Shown one piece after another: positions 48,939-57,876 of a stretch of 64,000 nucleotides of DNA (position 1 is the stretch's first letter; each line of letters starts with the position of its first letter). The notes beneath the pieces were generated by a model. The model made no database searches and was not told the origin of the DNA. It was given only the letters and a program-made list of their open reading frames with translations. Both the position numbers and the translations under genes were made by a program. This DNA comes from Pseudomonas sp. DC1.2 (GTDB taxonomy: Bacteria > Pseudomonadota > Gammaproteobacteria > Pseudomonadales > Pseudomonadaceae): the NCBI RefSeq assembly GCF_034351645.1, contig NZ_CP133782.1:129001-193000 (forward strand). Direction: 5' to 3'.

Positions 48939-49032
48939 GGGGCATCACCGACGGTTTGATCAGCTCTAAGCCTAGGCGCGGCAAGTTGTCGCGTCTAATC
49001 GCTAATACTGATCTACCGATAGATGACGTCGA

Positions 49033-49920
49033 TCAAGTGTCTGTCGGTGATTTCTGATAGATCGCAAAACAGGCTTCTGCCAGCGCCGAGCGCGGCGCGC
49101 TACGGCGCATGATCAGCCCAAGCCGGGCGAGGGTTTGAGCGCTTTCGATGGGCTGTAGGCGTAGGTGGTCGGTGAGGGTTTCCAGGCCGCCGTCCAAGGG
49201 CATTACGGCGCAGCAGAACCCGCCATGTACCGCTTGTAACAATTGATGGACCGCATCGGTTTGCAGTAACGGCTTTGGCGTCAGGCCGCGACTGTGAAAG
49301 TTGTGGTCAATCGACTGACGAAAATGCATGCCGCTGGTGAGCATGCCCAGCGGCAGTTCGATCAGCGACTCCCAACTCAGCGGCGCTTCGCCGAAACTGA
49401 AGAACCGCTGATCGTAGAGCAGGCCCATGCGGGTTTCGCTGAAAGCCAGGGAATCGAAGCGTTCGCTGTCCAGCCGTTCCAGGTAGGACACACCGAGGTC
49501 CAGGCGATTGCTCGCCAGTTGTTCGAGGATCTGCTCGGAGCTGAGGGCCGACAGTTCGAAGTGCAGGTTCGGGTGCTCGGCGTGCAGGCGCTGCATCAAC
49601 GGCAGCGGATCGAAACTGGACAGCGGGACCACGCCCAGGCGTAACGTACCGACCAGATGGCCGCGACACGCTGCCGCCTCGGCTTGCAAACCGTCGTAGG
49701 CGGCCAGCACCGTGCGCGCCCAGGCCAGCACCCGTTCGCCGGGGGCGGTAAAGCCCTCGAAGCGTTGGCCACGATTGACCAGCGGCAGTTCCAGTTCTTC
49801 CTCAAGGCTGCGCAAGCGCATGGACAGCGTCGGCTGGGTGATGTGGCAGCGGGCGGCGGCCTGGCCGAAGTGCCGGGTTTCGTCGAGGGCGATGAGGAAT
49901 TTCAGCTGTTTGATGTCCAT
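49033..49920 (-). CDS. LysR-family transcriptional regulator
   Basis: A 295-residue LysR protein: helix-turn-helix at residues 1-60 (FGQAAARCHITQPTLSMRLR), then an effector-binding domain with GTLRLGVVPLSSFDPLP. It lies directly upstream of fdhD on the same strand and probably controls the fdhD-oxidoreductase pair. A possible sulfur or formate effector is not visible from sequence. Confidence 0.88.
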   Translation of the reverse strand: MDIKQLKFLIALDETRHFGQAAARCHITQPTLSMRLRSLEEELELPLVNRGQRFEGFTAPGERVLAWARTVLAAYDGLQAEAAACRGHLVGTLRLGVVPLSSFDPLPLMQRLHAEHPNLHFELSALSSEQILEQLASNRLDLGVSYLERLDSERFDSLAFSETRMGLLYDQRFFSFGEAPLSWESLIELPLGMLTSGMHFRQSIDHNFHSRGLTPKPLLQTDAVHQLLQAVHGGFCCAVMPLDGGLETLTDHLRLQPIESAQTLARLGLIMRRSAPRSALAEACFAIYQKSPTDT

Positions 49921-50051
49921 CTTCGTTCCTGGGCGCGTTAAGGTTCGGATTCTAGCGCTTGCGCTTGAACGGCGTCATGCGGCGGTTTGGAGCCGGGCGG
50001 TCGTGGCGAACTGTTGCGCGCGTCTCCCGTTCGCGAGGGTGACGGTTCGGT

Positions 50052-50714
50052 CTAAAGCCCTGCGATTAAGTGTCGATAATCCTCAACCGCCGCGAACTCG
50101 GCTGTGTCTTTCGGTCCTTTGCGGCTGTCCGGCTCGCTCACGGCCAACAAATGCGCGACGCCAAAATTCCGAGCGCTGCGCAGGATTGGCAAGGTGTCAT
50201 CAATAAACAGGCTGCGCGCGGGGTCAAAATCGATATCCGCCTGCAGGGCGTCCCAGAACTGGGGGTTTTCCTTGGCGAAGCCGTAATCGTGGGAGCTGAT
50301 CAAGCGCTCGAAGTACGGCGCCAGTTCAATGCGCTCCAGCTTCAACGACAGCGAGTCGCGATGGGCGTTTGTGATCATCACTACGCGTTTGCCGGCCTGT
50401 TTGATCGCCGCCAGGAAGGTGTCTGCGTCCGGGCGCAGGGCGATCAGATGAGCGGTCTCCAGTTTCAGCTCGCGCACTGGCAGCTTCAGTTCGGCGCTCC
50501 AGAAGTCCAGGCAGTACCACTGCAATTGGCCGGCATTGCGCTCGAACAGCGGCTGCAATTCCATTTCCGCCATCGCCCGGCTCACCCCGTGCAACTCGGC
50601 GTAACGCTGAGGCAGGTGCTCCATCCAGAAATGGTTGTCGTAGTGCAGGTCCAGCAACGTGCCGTCCATGTCCAGCAGCACGGTGTCGATATCGGACCAG
50701 GGTAAAGAAGGCAT
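50052..50714 (-). CDS. HAD-family GMP/IMP nucleotidase (YrfG type)
   Basis: A 220-residue HAD hydrolase with motif I LLDMDGTLLDLHYDN, motif II VMITNAH, the Lys in YGFAKENPQFW and motif III FIDDTLPILRSARNFG. It resembles E. coli YrfG, which dephosphorylates GMP and IMP. The ATG at 50714 is chosen; a TTG 14 codons upstream is possible. It faces nudE, which also acts on nucleotides. Confidence 0.88.
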   Translation of the reverse strand: MPSLPWSDIDTVLLDMDGTLLDLHYDNHFWMEHLPQRYAELHGVSRAMAEMELQPLFERNAGQLQWYCLDFWSAELKLPVRELKLETAHLIALRPDADTFLAAIKQAGKRVVMITNAHRDSLSLKLERIELAPYFERLISSHDYGFAKENPQFWDALQADIDFDPARSLFIDDTLPILRSARNFGVAHLLAVSEPDSRKGPKDTAEFAAVEDYRHLIAGL

Positions 50715-50803
50715 GGCAAATGTCTCGAACGGTAGAAAGATATCCGACGTAAACAATCGGGAAAGCCGCGTTATAGTAGCGCGTTCACGCCAAGGAGCTT
50801 TGC

Positions 50804-51370
50804 ATGCGCCAGAAACCCACCGTACTCGCCCGCGAGATCGTCGCCACCAGCCGTTTATTCTGTGTCGAAGAGCTGAAGCTGCGCTTTTCCAATGGCGTGG
50901 AGCGCACTTACGAGCGCTTGGTCGGCAAAGGCGCAGGTTACGGCGCCGTGATGATCGTGGCGATGCTCGATTCAGACCACGCGATATTGGTCGAAGAGTA
51001 TTGCGGTGGCACCGATGAATACGAACTGTCCTTGCCCAAGGGCTTGATCGAGCCCGGCGAAGACGTGCTTGCGGCGGCTGAGCGTGAACTCAAGGAAGAA
51101 GCCGGGTATGGCGCGCGGCAGTTGGAGCATCTGACTGAGTTGTCGTTGTCTCCCGGTTACATGAGCCAGAAAATCCAGGTGGTCCTGGCCACTGATCTGT
51201 ACGAAGAAAGCCTGGAGGGCGACGAGCCCGAGCCGATGGGCGTGGACAAGGTCAACTTGCGCGAGTTGTCTGCCCTGGCCCAGAACCCGCAATTCACTGA
51301 GGGTCGGGCCTTGGCGGCGCTGTATCTGGCCCGTGATCTGTTGACGCAACGCGGAGTGTTTTTGCCATGA
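50804..51370 (+). CDS. nudE: ADP-compounds hydrolase NudE
   Basis: A 188-residue Nudix hydrolase of NADH, ADP-ribose and diadenosine compounds. The full Nudix box is visible: GLIEPGEDVLAAAERELKEE followed by AGY. AAGGAG precedes the ATG. Its stop overlaps the cysQ start (ATGA), giving a nudE-cysQ operon for adenine-nucleotide housekeeping. Confidence 0.93.
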   Translation: MRQKPTVLAREIVATSRLFCVEELKLRFSNGVERTYERLVGKGAGYGAVMIVAMLDSDHAILVEEYCGGTDEYELSLPKGLIEPGEDVLAAAERELKEEAGYGARQLEHLTELSLSPGYMSQKIQVVLATDLYEESLEGDEPEPMGVDKVNLRELSALAQNPQFTEGRALAALYLARDLLTQRGVFLP

Positions 51371-52200
51371 CCTTGAATTTCCCTCATCCGTTGATGGCAC
51401 CCGTGGTTGCGTTGGCCTTGCAGGCCGGCGAAGCGATCCTGCCGTTCTGGCGCGTCGATGTGGCCGTGACAGCCAAGTCTGATGATTCGCCCGTCACGGC
51501 TGCCGACCTGGCGGCTCATGAGGTGATTCTGGCGGGGCTGGTCGCCCTCGACCCGAGCATTCCGGTGTTGTCCGAAGAAGACGCCAACATCCCCCAAAGC
51601 GTGCGTGCCGGCTGGCAGCGCTGGTGGTTGGTGGACCCGCTGGACGGGACCAAGGAATTTATCAGCGGCAGTGAAGAATTTACCGTCAACATCGCTCTGA
51701 TCGAGCAGGGCCGTGTGGTGTTTGGCGTGGTATCGATCCCGACCAGTGGGCGTTTCTACGTCGGTGGTGCGGGGCTGGGAGCCTGGCGGGGTGATAACGC
51801 TGGCGAGCCGTTGCCGATTCAGGTCCGCGAAGTGCCGGCGCCGGGCGAAGCTTTTACGGTGGTGGCCAGTCGTCGGCATTCGAGCCCGGAGCAGGAGCGT
51901 TTGTTATCTGGACTGAGCGAGCGTCTCGGTGAACTGCAATTGGCCAACATCGGCAGCTCGTTGAAATTTTGCCTGTTGGCGGAAGGTGCCGCGGACTGTT
52001 ACCCACGCCTGGCGCCAACGTCCCAGTGGGACACGGCGGCGGCGCAAGGTGTGCTGGAAGGTGCGGGCGGTGAGGTACTGGATCTGAGCGGTGCGCCGTT
52101 CTGCTATCCGGCGCGTGAATCGCTATTGAATGAGTTCTTTTTGGCGTTGCCGGCGAAGGCCGCCTGGCGTGAAAAATTGCTGGAACTCGCACGGGGATAG
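51367..52200 (+). CDS. cysQ: 3'(2'),5'-bisphosphate nucleotidase CysQ
   Basis: A 277-residue inositol-monophosphatase-fold enzyme that hydrolyses PAP from sulfate assimilation to AMP. Metal-site motifs are LSEEDA and WLVDPLDGTKEF (read here as WWLVDPLDGTKEFISGS), with WDTAAAQGVLEGAGG at the C-terminal metal site. It overlaps nudE by four bases. Confidence 0.94.
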   Translation: MTLNFPHPLMAPVVALALQAGEAILPFWRVDVAVTAKSDDSPVTAADLAAHEVILAGLVALDPSIPVLSEEDANIPQSVRAGWQRWWLVDPLDGTKEFISGSEEFTVNIALIEQGRVVFGVVSIPTSGRFYVGGAGLGAWRGDNAGEPLPIQVREVPAPGEAFTVVASRRHSSPEQERLLSGLSERLGELQLANIGSSLKFCLLAEGAADCYPRLAPTSQWDTAAAQGVLEGAGGEVLDLSGAPFCYPARESLLNEFFLALPAKAAWREKLLELARG

Positions 52201-52202
52201 GG

Positions 52203-52226
52203 CGTTCCCACCCGCGCGAGGGAACG
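52203..52226. repeat. REP-like inverted repeat after cysQ
   Basis: CGTTCCC / GGGAACG around a ten-base G/C-rich loop, between the convergent cysQ and thioesterase genes. Confidence 0.6.
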
Positions 52227-52237
52227 ATCAGCGAACC

Positions 52238-52696
52238 TCAGCGGTGGAGGACGTACTGCCCCGTAAACGTCACCGCATCCTCTTCAGTCCCTGCATTCAC
52301 AATCCGTGAATGCAGCGTCAGTCGCGCCCGCCCATAACGCTGATACATCGCCAAGAACTTCTTCCACATCGCCGCACTCGGCGCCTGGCAAATCGCCGTG
52401 GCGTCGCGGGTCACCGGCAATGGGTAGCTGATCTGCCCTTCCTGAATCACGATGTGCCCGTCTTCAATGCCTTCTTCGCGCAAGCGCAAATGCAGCCAGC
52501 CCCAACCGGCCAGGACCGCGCCGCAATACAGGCTGCCGCCGAACATGGTGCTCTTGTGGTTGACGTTGGCCGCCAGCGGCAAACTCAGGCGTAGTTGCTG
52601 GTCGTGCCAGTCGAGCACGGTCAGGCCCATGTCCCGCGTGAGCGGGATGTCGTGGTGCAGGATCGATTCCAGGTAGCGACTGTCGCGGTTCATCAA
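52238..52696 (-). CDS. Thioesterase-domain protein (YiiD C-terminal type)
   Basis: A 152-residue hotdog-fold protein with the block HKSTMFGGSLYCGAVLAGWGWLHLR, as in the putative thioesterase domain of YiiD. It also contains GHIVIQEGQISYPLPVTRDA. The substrate is unknown. It is the only gene between cysQ and dctD. Confidence 0.82.
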   Translation of the reverse strand: MMNRDSRYLESILHHDIPLTRDMGLTVLDWHDQQLRLSLPLAANVNHKSTMFGGSLYCGAVLAGWGWLHLRLREEGIEDGHIVIQEGQISYPLPVTRDATAICQAPSAAMWKKFLAMYQRYGRARLTLHSRIVNAGTEEDAVTFTGQYVLHR

Positions 52697-52733
52697 TGGA
52701 CCTCTGGCATGAAAAGGAAGATTGGACGGGCGC

Positions 52734-54128
52734 TCAATCGGAGTCCTCTGTAGGGCTATGAGCGCCGCTGTCGGCGAAATTCAGCCCGTGTTTCCGCAGT
52801 TTGTCGTGCAGGGTCTTGCGCGGAATACCCAGCGCTTCGGCAAGGCTGCGCACGGAACTGTGGGCGCGCGTCAGTTCAGCGGCGATCAGGTTTTTTTCAA
52901 AGTTTTCCACCTGCTCGCTGAGCCCGCCGCTCACCACATCGACCGGGGGGCTGATGCCGCCATCCGGCGCGCTGTTGTCCAGCGCCAGTTCCAGCCCCAG
53001 GGCAAAGCGTTCGGCGGCGTTTTGCAGTTCCCGCACGTTGCCTGGCCAGGTATGACGCAGCAAGAGCGCGCGTTGCCCCGGTTGCAGTGCGTGCGGCGGC
53101 AAGCCATGGCGAGCGCTGGCTTCACTGGCAAAGTGCTGGAACAGCATCAATGCATCTTCGCCGCGCTCACGCAGTGGCGGAATGCGCAGTGGCGCGACGT
53201 TCAGGCGGTAGTACAAGTCGGCCCGGAAGCGGCCCTGATCGGCGGATTGGCGCAGGTCTTCCTTGGTGGCGGCGATGATGCGGATGTCCAGCGCGATCAA
53301 CTGATTGCCGCCCAGGCGCTCGACCACGCGCTCTTGCAGCAAGCGCAGGAGTTTGACTTGGACATCCAGGCTCATGCTTTCGATTTCATCGAGGAACAGT
53401 GTGCCGCCATTGGCAAACTCGAACTTGCCGATGCGGCGCTTTTGCGCGCCGGTGAACGCGCCGGGCTCATGACCAAACAGCTCGCTTTCGACCACCGATT
53501 CGGCCAGCGCCCCGGCGTTGATTGCCACGAACGGGCCGTTACGCCGGCTCGACAGATCGTGCAACGCTCGGGCGACCACTTCCTTGCCGGCCCCGGTTTC
53601 GCCAAGGATCAGCACGTCGGCCCGGGTGGCCGCCAGCGCACCGATCTGTTCACGCAGGCGCAGCATTGGTGCCGATTGCCCGACCAGTCGAGTGCTAAGT
53701 TCGTTGCGATCACTCAGGGCCAGACGCAAGCTGCGGTTGTCCAGCACCAGGCGCCGCAGGGCAAGCGCGCGGCGCACGCTGTCGAGCAGGGCGTCACTGG
53801 CGAAGGGTTTTTCCAGAAAGTCATACGCCCCGGCGCGCATGGCCTGTACCGCGAGCGGCACATCGCCGTGGCCGGTGATCAACAGCACCGGCAGTTCCGG
53901 GTCCTGGGCGTGAAGCTCGCTCAGCAGTTCGAGCCCGTCCATGCCGGGCATGCGGATGTCGCTGACCACCACACCGGGCCAGTCACGCTCCAGTTGTCCT
54001 GCCAGGCCTTTGGCCTCGGCCAGCGGCAGGATCTTCAGGCCGGCGAGGTCCAGGGTCTGGCTCAGGGCCTGACGCAAGTGGGGGTCATCGTCGATCAACA
54101 CGACCTGAATGCGGTTATCAATACTCAT
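52734..54128 (-). CDS. dctD: C4-dicarboxylate sigma-54 response regulator DctD
   Basis: A 464-residue NtrC-family activator. Receiver with Asp57 ([13 protein letters not shown]); AAA+ domain with Walker A GETGAGKE, the sigma-54 loop GAFTGAQ and Walker B TLFLDEI; Fis-type helix-turn-helix [20 protein letters not shown] at the C-terminus. It activates sigma-54 promoters of dicarboxylate uptake genes, which are outside this window. It overlaps dctB by four bases. Confidence 0.9.
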   Translation of the reverse strand: MSIDNRIQVVLIDDDPHLRQALSQTLDLAGLKILPLAEAKGLAGQLERDWPGVVVSDIRMPGMDGLELLSELHAQDPELPVLLITGHGDVPLAVQAMRAGAYDFLEKPFASDALLDSVRRALALRRLVLDNRSLRLALSDRNELSTRLVGQSAPMLRLREQIGALAATRADVLILGETGAGKEVVARALHDLSSRRNGPFVAINAGALAESVVESELFGHEPGAFTGAQKRRIGKFEFANGGTLFLDEIESMSLDVQVKLLRLLQERVVERLGGNQLIALDIRIIAATKEDLRQSADQGRFRADLYYRLNVAPLRIPPLRERGEDALMLFQHFASEASARHGLPPHALQPGQRALLLRHTWPGNVRELQNAAERFALGLELALDNSAPDGGISPPVDVVSGGLSEQVENFEKNLIAAELTRAHSSVRSLAEALGIPRKTLHDKLRKHGLNFADSGAHSPTEDSD

Positions 54129-55939
54129 GCACTGCGGTCCTCGGACGGTTGAACACTCACACCTGGCGCACCGGCGCGCAGCTTCAGGGTAATCAGGGCG
54201 CCGCCCTCCTTGTGGTTGGAGAACGACAGTTCACCGCCGAAGGCGCGCATCAATGTGTCGCAGATCGCCAGCCCCAGGCCGAGGCCCTGGGTGCGAGTCT
54301 TGGTGGTGTAGAAGGGTTCGCCGGCGCGTCCCAGGGCTTCCATGCAAAACCCCGGGCCGTTGTCGCGAATGCACAGGTTGACGCCGTCGGCGGTGGATTG
54401 GGCACTCAGCCAGAGTTTGCGCGGAGGGCCTTTTTCGGTGAGGGCATCCAGGGCATTGGCGAGCAGATTGCCGAGCACTTGCCGCAACCTGGTTTCTCCG
54501 GCCTCGACCCACAGGGTCGCGGCTGGCAAGTCGCGGATCAGTTCGACCTCCATGCTTCGGCGCCGTTTGGCGAGCAAGGCCAGAGCGTCGTCCAGCGCCG
54601 GTTGCAGGGCAACACTTTCCGGGGCGTGGCGATCACGGCGCGCGAAGGCGCGCAGGTGAGCGATGATCGAGGCCATGCGCCCGGTCAGTTCGCTGATCAG
54701 TTTGAGATTGCCCCGGGCCTCTTCCGTCCGTTGATGATCGAGCAGCACTTCGGCGTTTTCCGCGTAGCTGCGGATGGCCGCCAGTGGTTGATTGAGTTCG
54801 TGGCTAATGCTCGCGGACATCGTCCCCAGCGCGGACAGCTTGCCGGCTTGCACCAAGTCATCCTGGGCGCGCACCAGTTCCTGCTGGGCCTGCTCGCGTT
54901 CGAGCACTTCCTGTTTCAGGCGCCGGTTGAGGCCTTCGAGGTCGCTGGTACGCTCCGCCACTCGTCCTTCCAGTTCTCGCCGAGCCTTGGCTTCGAAGGC
55001 AATCCGGTCCAGATAGTGGCGGCGGCGCTGCATCATCAGACCGAGCAGCAGCATCACCACCAGCAACGTCGCGCCTCCGACCGCCACGACCGTGCGCACG
55101 GGGCGGTCGATCAAGGTTCGTGGCGCGAGGATGCTCACGCTCCAGCCGGTCTCTTCGATCTGTTGAGTTTGAGTCAACCAGGCGTTGGGGCTGAGTCGCA
55201 GCGGTTTGGGCTCGCGGGTCGGATACGGTTGAATCGCGGTGATTGCCTTGTTTTCTGCGTCACTCAACTCACGGGTCGAGCGGAAGCGCCACTCGGGACG
55301 CGAGGTCAGGATAACGACGCCGTTTTGATCGGTCATCAGCAACTGTTCCGGGGTTTTGCCCCAGAGGCTTTCTGTGCGGTCGAGGTCGACCTTGACCACC
55401 AGCACGCCGATCACCTTCTCACGGTCGCGCACGGCGGCGGCGAAGAAGTAACCGCGTTTGGCCGAGGTAGTGCCCAGCCCGAAAAAACGCCCCAGATGCC
55501 CGGCCATGGCTTCACTGAAATAAGGTCGGAAGGAAAAGTTGCGGCCGACGAAGGTGTCCTTTTGGTCCCAATTGGAGGCGGCCAGTGTTTTGCCTGTGGT
55601 GTCCATCAGGTACATGACTTCGGCACCGGTCTGGGCGCTGATGTTTTTCAGCAGGCGATTGGCGTTGCCCTGTGTCACGCCGTCGTCCGGCGCGGCGAGG
55701 GTGGCGCGCAGGGCGGGCAGGTCGCCGAGGATCTGCGGCAGCACTTCATAGCGGTGCAGGGTGCCCAGCAGGTTGGCGACGTAGAGATCGAGGGTCTGGC
55801 GGTTCTGCCCGGCCAGTTCGCTACGGTAATAGCGCTCGGCCAGGTGCTCGAGCGGCCACAGCAACGGAGCAAGGCATAGCGCGAGCAGGGCCAGGCTGCG
55901 CCAACGGGGTCTGCGGGGAAGGGTCGGAGTCATGAGCAT
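54125..55939 (-). CDS. dctB: C4-dicarboxylate sensor histidine kinase DctB
   Basis: A 604-residue membrane kinase. Helix one at about residues 15-33, a periplasmic double-PAS-like sensor to about 285 (SFRPYFSEAMAGHLGRFFGLG), helix two about 287-308, a coiled coil, then the H-box SASISHELNQPLAAIRSYAE, N-box LRQVLGNLLANALDAL and ATP lid boxes DNGPGF and GLGLGLAIC. It senses succinate, fumarate or malate and phosphorylates DctD. Its place beside rml genes matches the P. aeruginosa order as I recall it. Confidence 0.9.
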   Translation of the reverse strand: MLMTPTLPRRPRWRSLALLALCLAPLLWPLEHLAERYYRSELAGQNRQTLDLYVANLLGTLHRYEVLPQILGDLPALRATLAAPDDGVTQGNANRLLKNISAQTGAEVMYLMDTTGKTLAASNWDQKDTFVGRNFSFRPYFSEAMAGHLGRFFGLGTTSAKRGYFFAAAVRDREKVIGVLVVKVDLDRTESLWGKTPEQLLMTDQNGVVILTSRPEWRFRSTRELSDAENKAITAIQPYPTREPKPLRLSPNAWLTQTQQIEETGWSVSILAPRTLIDRPVRTVVAVGGATLLVVMLLLGLMMQRRRHYLDRIAFEAKARRELEGRVAERTSDLEGLNRRLKQEVLEREQAQQELVRAQDDLVQAGKLSALGTMSASISHELNQPLAAIRSYAENAEVLLDHQRTEEARGNLKLISELTGRMASIIAHLRAFARRDRHAPESVALQPALDDALALLAKRRRSMEVELIRDLPAATLWVEAGETRLRQVLGNLLANALDALTEKGPPRKLWLSAQSTADGVNLCIRDNGPGFCMEALGRAGEPFYTTKTRTQGLGLGLAICDTLMRAFGGELSFSNHKEGGALITLKLRAGAPGVSVQPSEDRSA

Positions 55940-56039
55940 CGAGCGCCTGTGGTGACAGGCGCATTATGCCTAGGCTTGCGGGCGCAGTCTGCGCGCCGTG
56001 GATCAGGCGCGCGGCTGGCACGAAAATTCAGGCAGCCTT

Positions 56040-56585
56040 TCAGGAAAAGACGTCAGCGTCCTTGAAGAAGGCAGCGGCCGCATCCTTGCCCGACAGTTTT
56101 GGCGCCTCGTCCAGTTGCCAGTCGATGCCCAGGTCCGGATCGTCCCAGCGAATGCTGCGCTCGGCTGACGGCGTGTAGTAATCGGTGGTCTTGTAGAGGA
56201 ATTCAGCGAACTCGCTGAGCACCACGAAACCGTGCGCGAAGCCTTCCGGGACCCAAAGTTGACGATGATTGTCGGCGGACAGGCGCACGGCGACCCATTG
56301 GCCGAAATGCGGCGAGCTGCGACGGATGTCTACGGCGACGTCCAGCACTTCACCAGCGGTCACGCGAACGAGCTTGCCTTGGGTGTTTTCCAGCTGGTAG
56401 TGCAGGCCGCGCAGCACGCCTTTCTGCGAGCGGGAATGGTTGTCCTGGACGAATTGGGTGTCCAGGCCCGTCGCGTCTTCGAACGCCTTGGCATTGAAGC
56501 TTTCGTAGAAAAAGCCGCGCTCATCACCAAATACCTTGGGCTCGATGATCAGAACACCGGGCAGGTCGGTGGTGACTATGTTCAT
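56040..56585 (-). CDS. rmlC: dTDP-4-dehydrorhamnose 3,5-epimerase
   Basis: A 181-residue cupin epimerase of dTDP-rhamnose synthesis. Family blocks are GFFYESFNAKAFE, FVQDNHSRSQKGVLRGLHYQ with the catalytic His, and LWVPEGFAHGFVVLSE. The ATG at 56585 (MNIVTTDLPG) is chosen by family alignment. It follows rmlB by 76 bases. The other rhamnose genes (rmlA, rmlD) are not between them. Confidence 0.93.
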   Translation of the reverse strand: MNIVTTDLPGVLIIEPKVFGDERGFFYESFNAKAFEDATGLDTQFVQDNHSRSQKGVLRGLHYQLENTQGKLVRVTAGEVLDVAVDIRRSSPHFGQWVAVRLSADNHRQLWVPEGFAHGFVVLSEFAEFLYKTTDYYTPSAERSIRWDDPDLGIDWQLDEAPKLSGKDAAAAFFKDADVFS

Positions 56586-56660
56586 GGTTTTCTCCAGCAG
56601 TGGGCGTTGATGGCCGACATTCTTGCGCAAAGTATCGGCCGGCGCGAGTCGTGAAATCGT

Positions 56661-57743
56661 TCAAGCTATTAAATCCTTGAAATCGCTGTTGCCCAGGCGC
56701 TGTCCCTGATAACTGCCGTCCTGGACCCGAGCGCACCACTGATGGTTATCGAGGTACCACTGCACGGTTTTTCGCAGGCCGCTTTCGAAGGTTTCTGCGG
56801 GCGTCCAGCCGAGTTCACGCTCGATCTTGCCGGCATCGACGGCATGGCGCTGGTCGTGAGCGTGGTGGTTCCCGACTAAGGTAATCAAGTCGGCAAAGTG
56901 TTTGATACCGTTGGGCTTTTGCGGCGCAAGCTCTTCGAGCAACGCACAAATACTGCGCACCACGTCGATGTTTGTTTGCGCGGCGTGGCCACCGATGTTG
57001 TACGTCTGGCCGACCGTGCCGGCGGTGAGAACCTTAAGCAGCGCCTGGACATGATCGTCGACGAACAGCCAGTCGTGCATTTGCTGGCCGTCGCCATCCA
57101 CCAGCAACGGTTGACCGGCGAGGGCGTTAAGAATGATCTGTGGGATCAGCTTCTCGGGAAACTGAAACGGCCCGTAATTGCTTGAACAATGCGTCAACAG
57201 CACTGGCAAGCCATAGGTGCGTTGCCAGGCGCGGACCAGGTGGTCGGACGCCGCTTTGCTGGCGGAATAGGGTGAGTGGGGGGCGTAAGGCGTGGTTTCG
57301 GTGAGTGGTCCATCAACGCCCTGCGAGTCGCCGTAGACTTCGTCGGTCGAGACGTGATGGAAGCGCAATGCCCGCTTCTCGGGCGCGGCCAAGGTCAGCC
57401 AGTAAGCGCGGGTGGCTTCCAGCACGCTGTAGGTGCCGAGGATGTTGCTCTGAATGAAGTCCGCTGGACCGTTGCTGGCGCGATCAACATCGGATTCGGC
57501 AGCCAGATGCATGATTGCGTGGGGTTCAAAGCGGCTCAGCACCTTACTGACCACGGCCTGATCGACGATGTTGGCCTGCACCCATTCGTAACGCGTGTTA
57601 GTGGCGATGCTGCTCAGGGACTCGAGATTGCCGGCGCAGGTCAACGTGTCCAGGTTGAGCACTTCATGCTCGGTGTGCTGGATCAGATGCCGAATCAGCG
57701 CCGAGCCGATGAACCCGGCGCCGCCGGTGATGAAAATGCGCAT
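56661..57743 (-). CDS. rmlB: dTDP-glucose 4,6-dehydratase
   Basis: A 360-residue extended SDR. Cofactor motif [15 protein letters not shown] at residues 6-20, active-site STDEVYGD and [15 protein letters not shown], then [13 protein letters not shown]. It makes dTDP-4-keto-6-deoxyglucose for rhamnose or related sugars in O-antigen. The ATG at 57743 (MRIFITG) has AGG seven bases upstream; a TTG two codons earlier is less likely. Confidence 0.94.
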   Translation of the reverse strand: MRIFITGGAGFIGSALIRHLIQHTEHEVLNLDTLTCAGNLESLSSIATNTRYEWVQANIVDQAVVSKVLSRFEPHAIMHLAAESDVDRASNGPADFIQSNILGTYSVLEATRAYWLTLAAPEKRALRFHHVSTDEVYGDSQGVDGPLTETTPYAPHSPYSASKAASDHLVRAWQRTYGLPVLLTHCSSNYGPFQFPEKLIPQIILNALAGQPLLVDGDGQQMHDWLFVDDHVQALLKVLTAGTVGQTYNIGGHAAQTNIDVVRSICALLEELAPQKPNGIKHFADLITLVGNHHAHDQRHAVDAGKIERELGWTPAETFESGLRKTVQWYLDNHQWCARVQDGSYQGQRLGNSDFKDLIA

Positions 57744-57876
57744 GGGCAAGCCTGAGTGCGGTTGTTGAGCGACAGAGCATAGCGGTTTGTTCGCGTGGGG
57801 TGATGGCGGATGGGGGTTGCGTATCGCCCGGAGCAGTGGCGATATAGGCGCCTAATAAAATTCCAGGGGTTGTTGT

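Noticed and set aside
54149-55879. Forward open frame of 576 codons
   Set aside because: Antisense shadow of dctB, whose kinase motifs are complete on the other strand.
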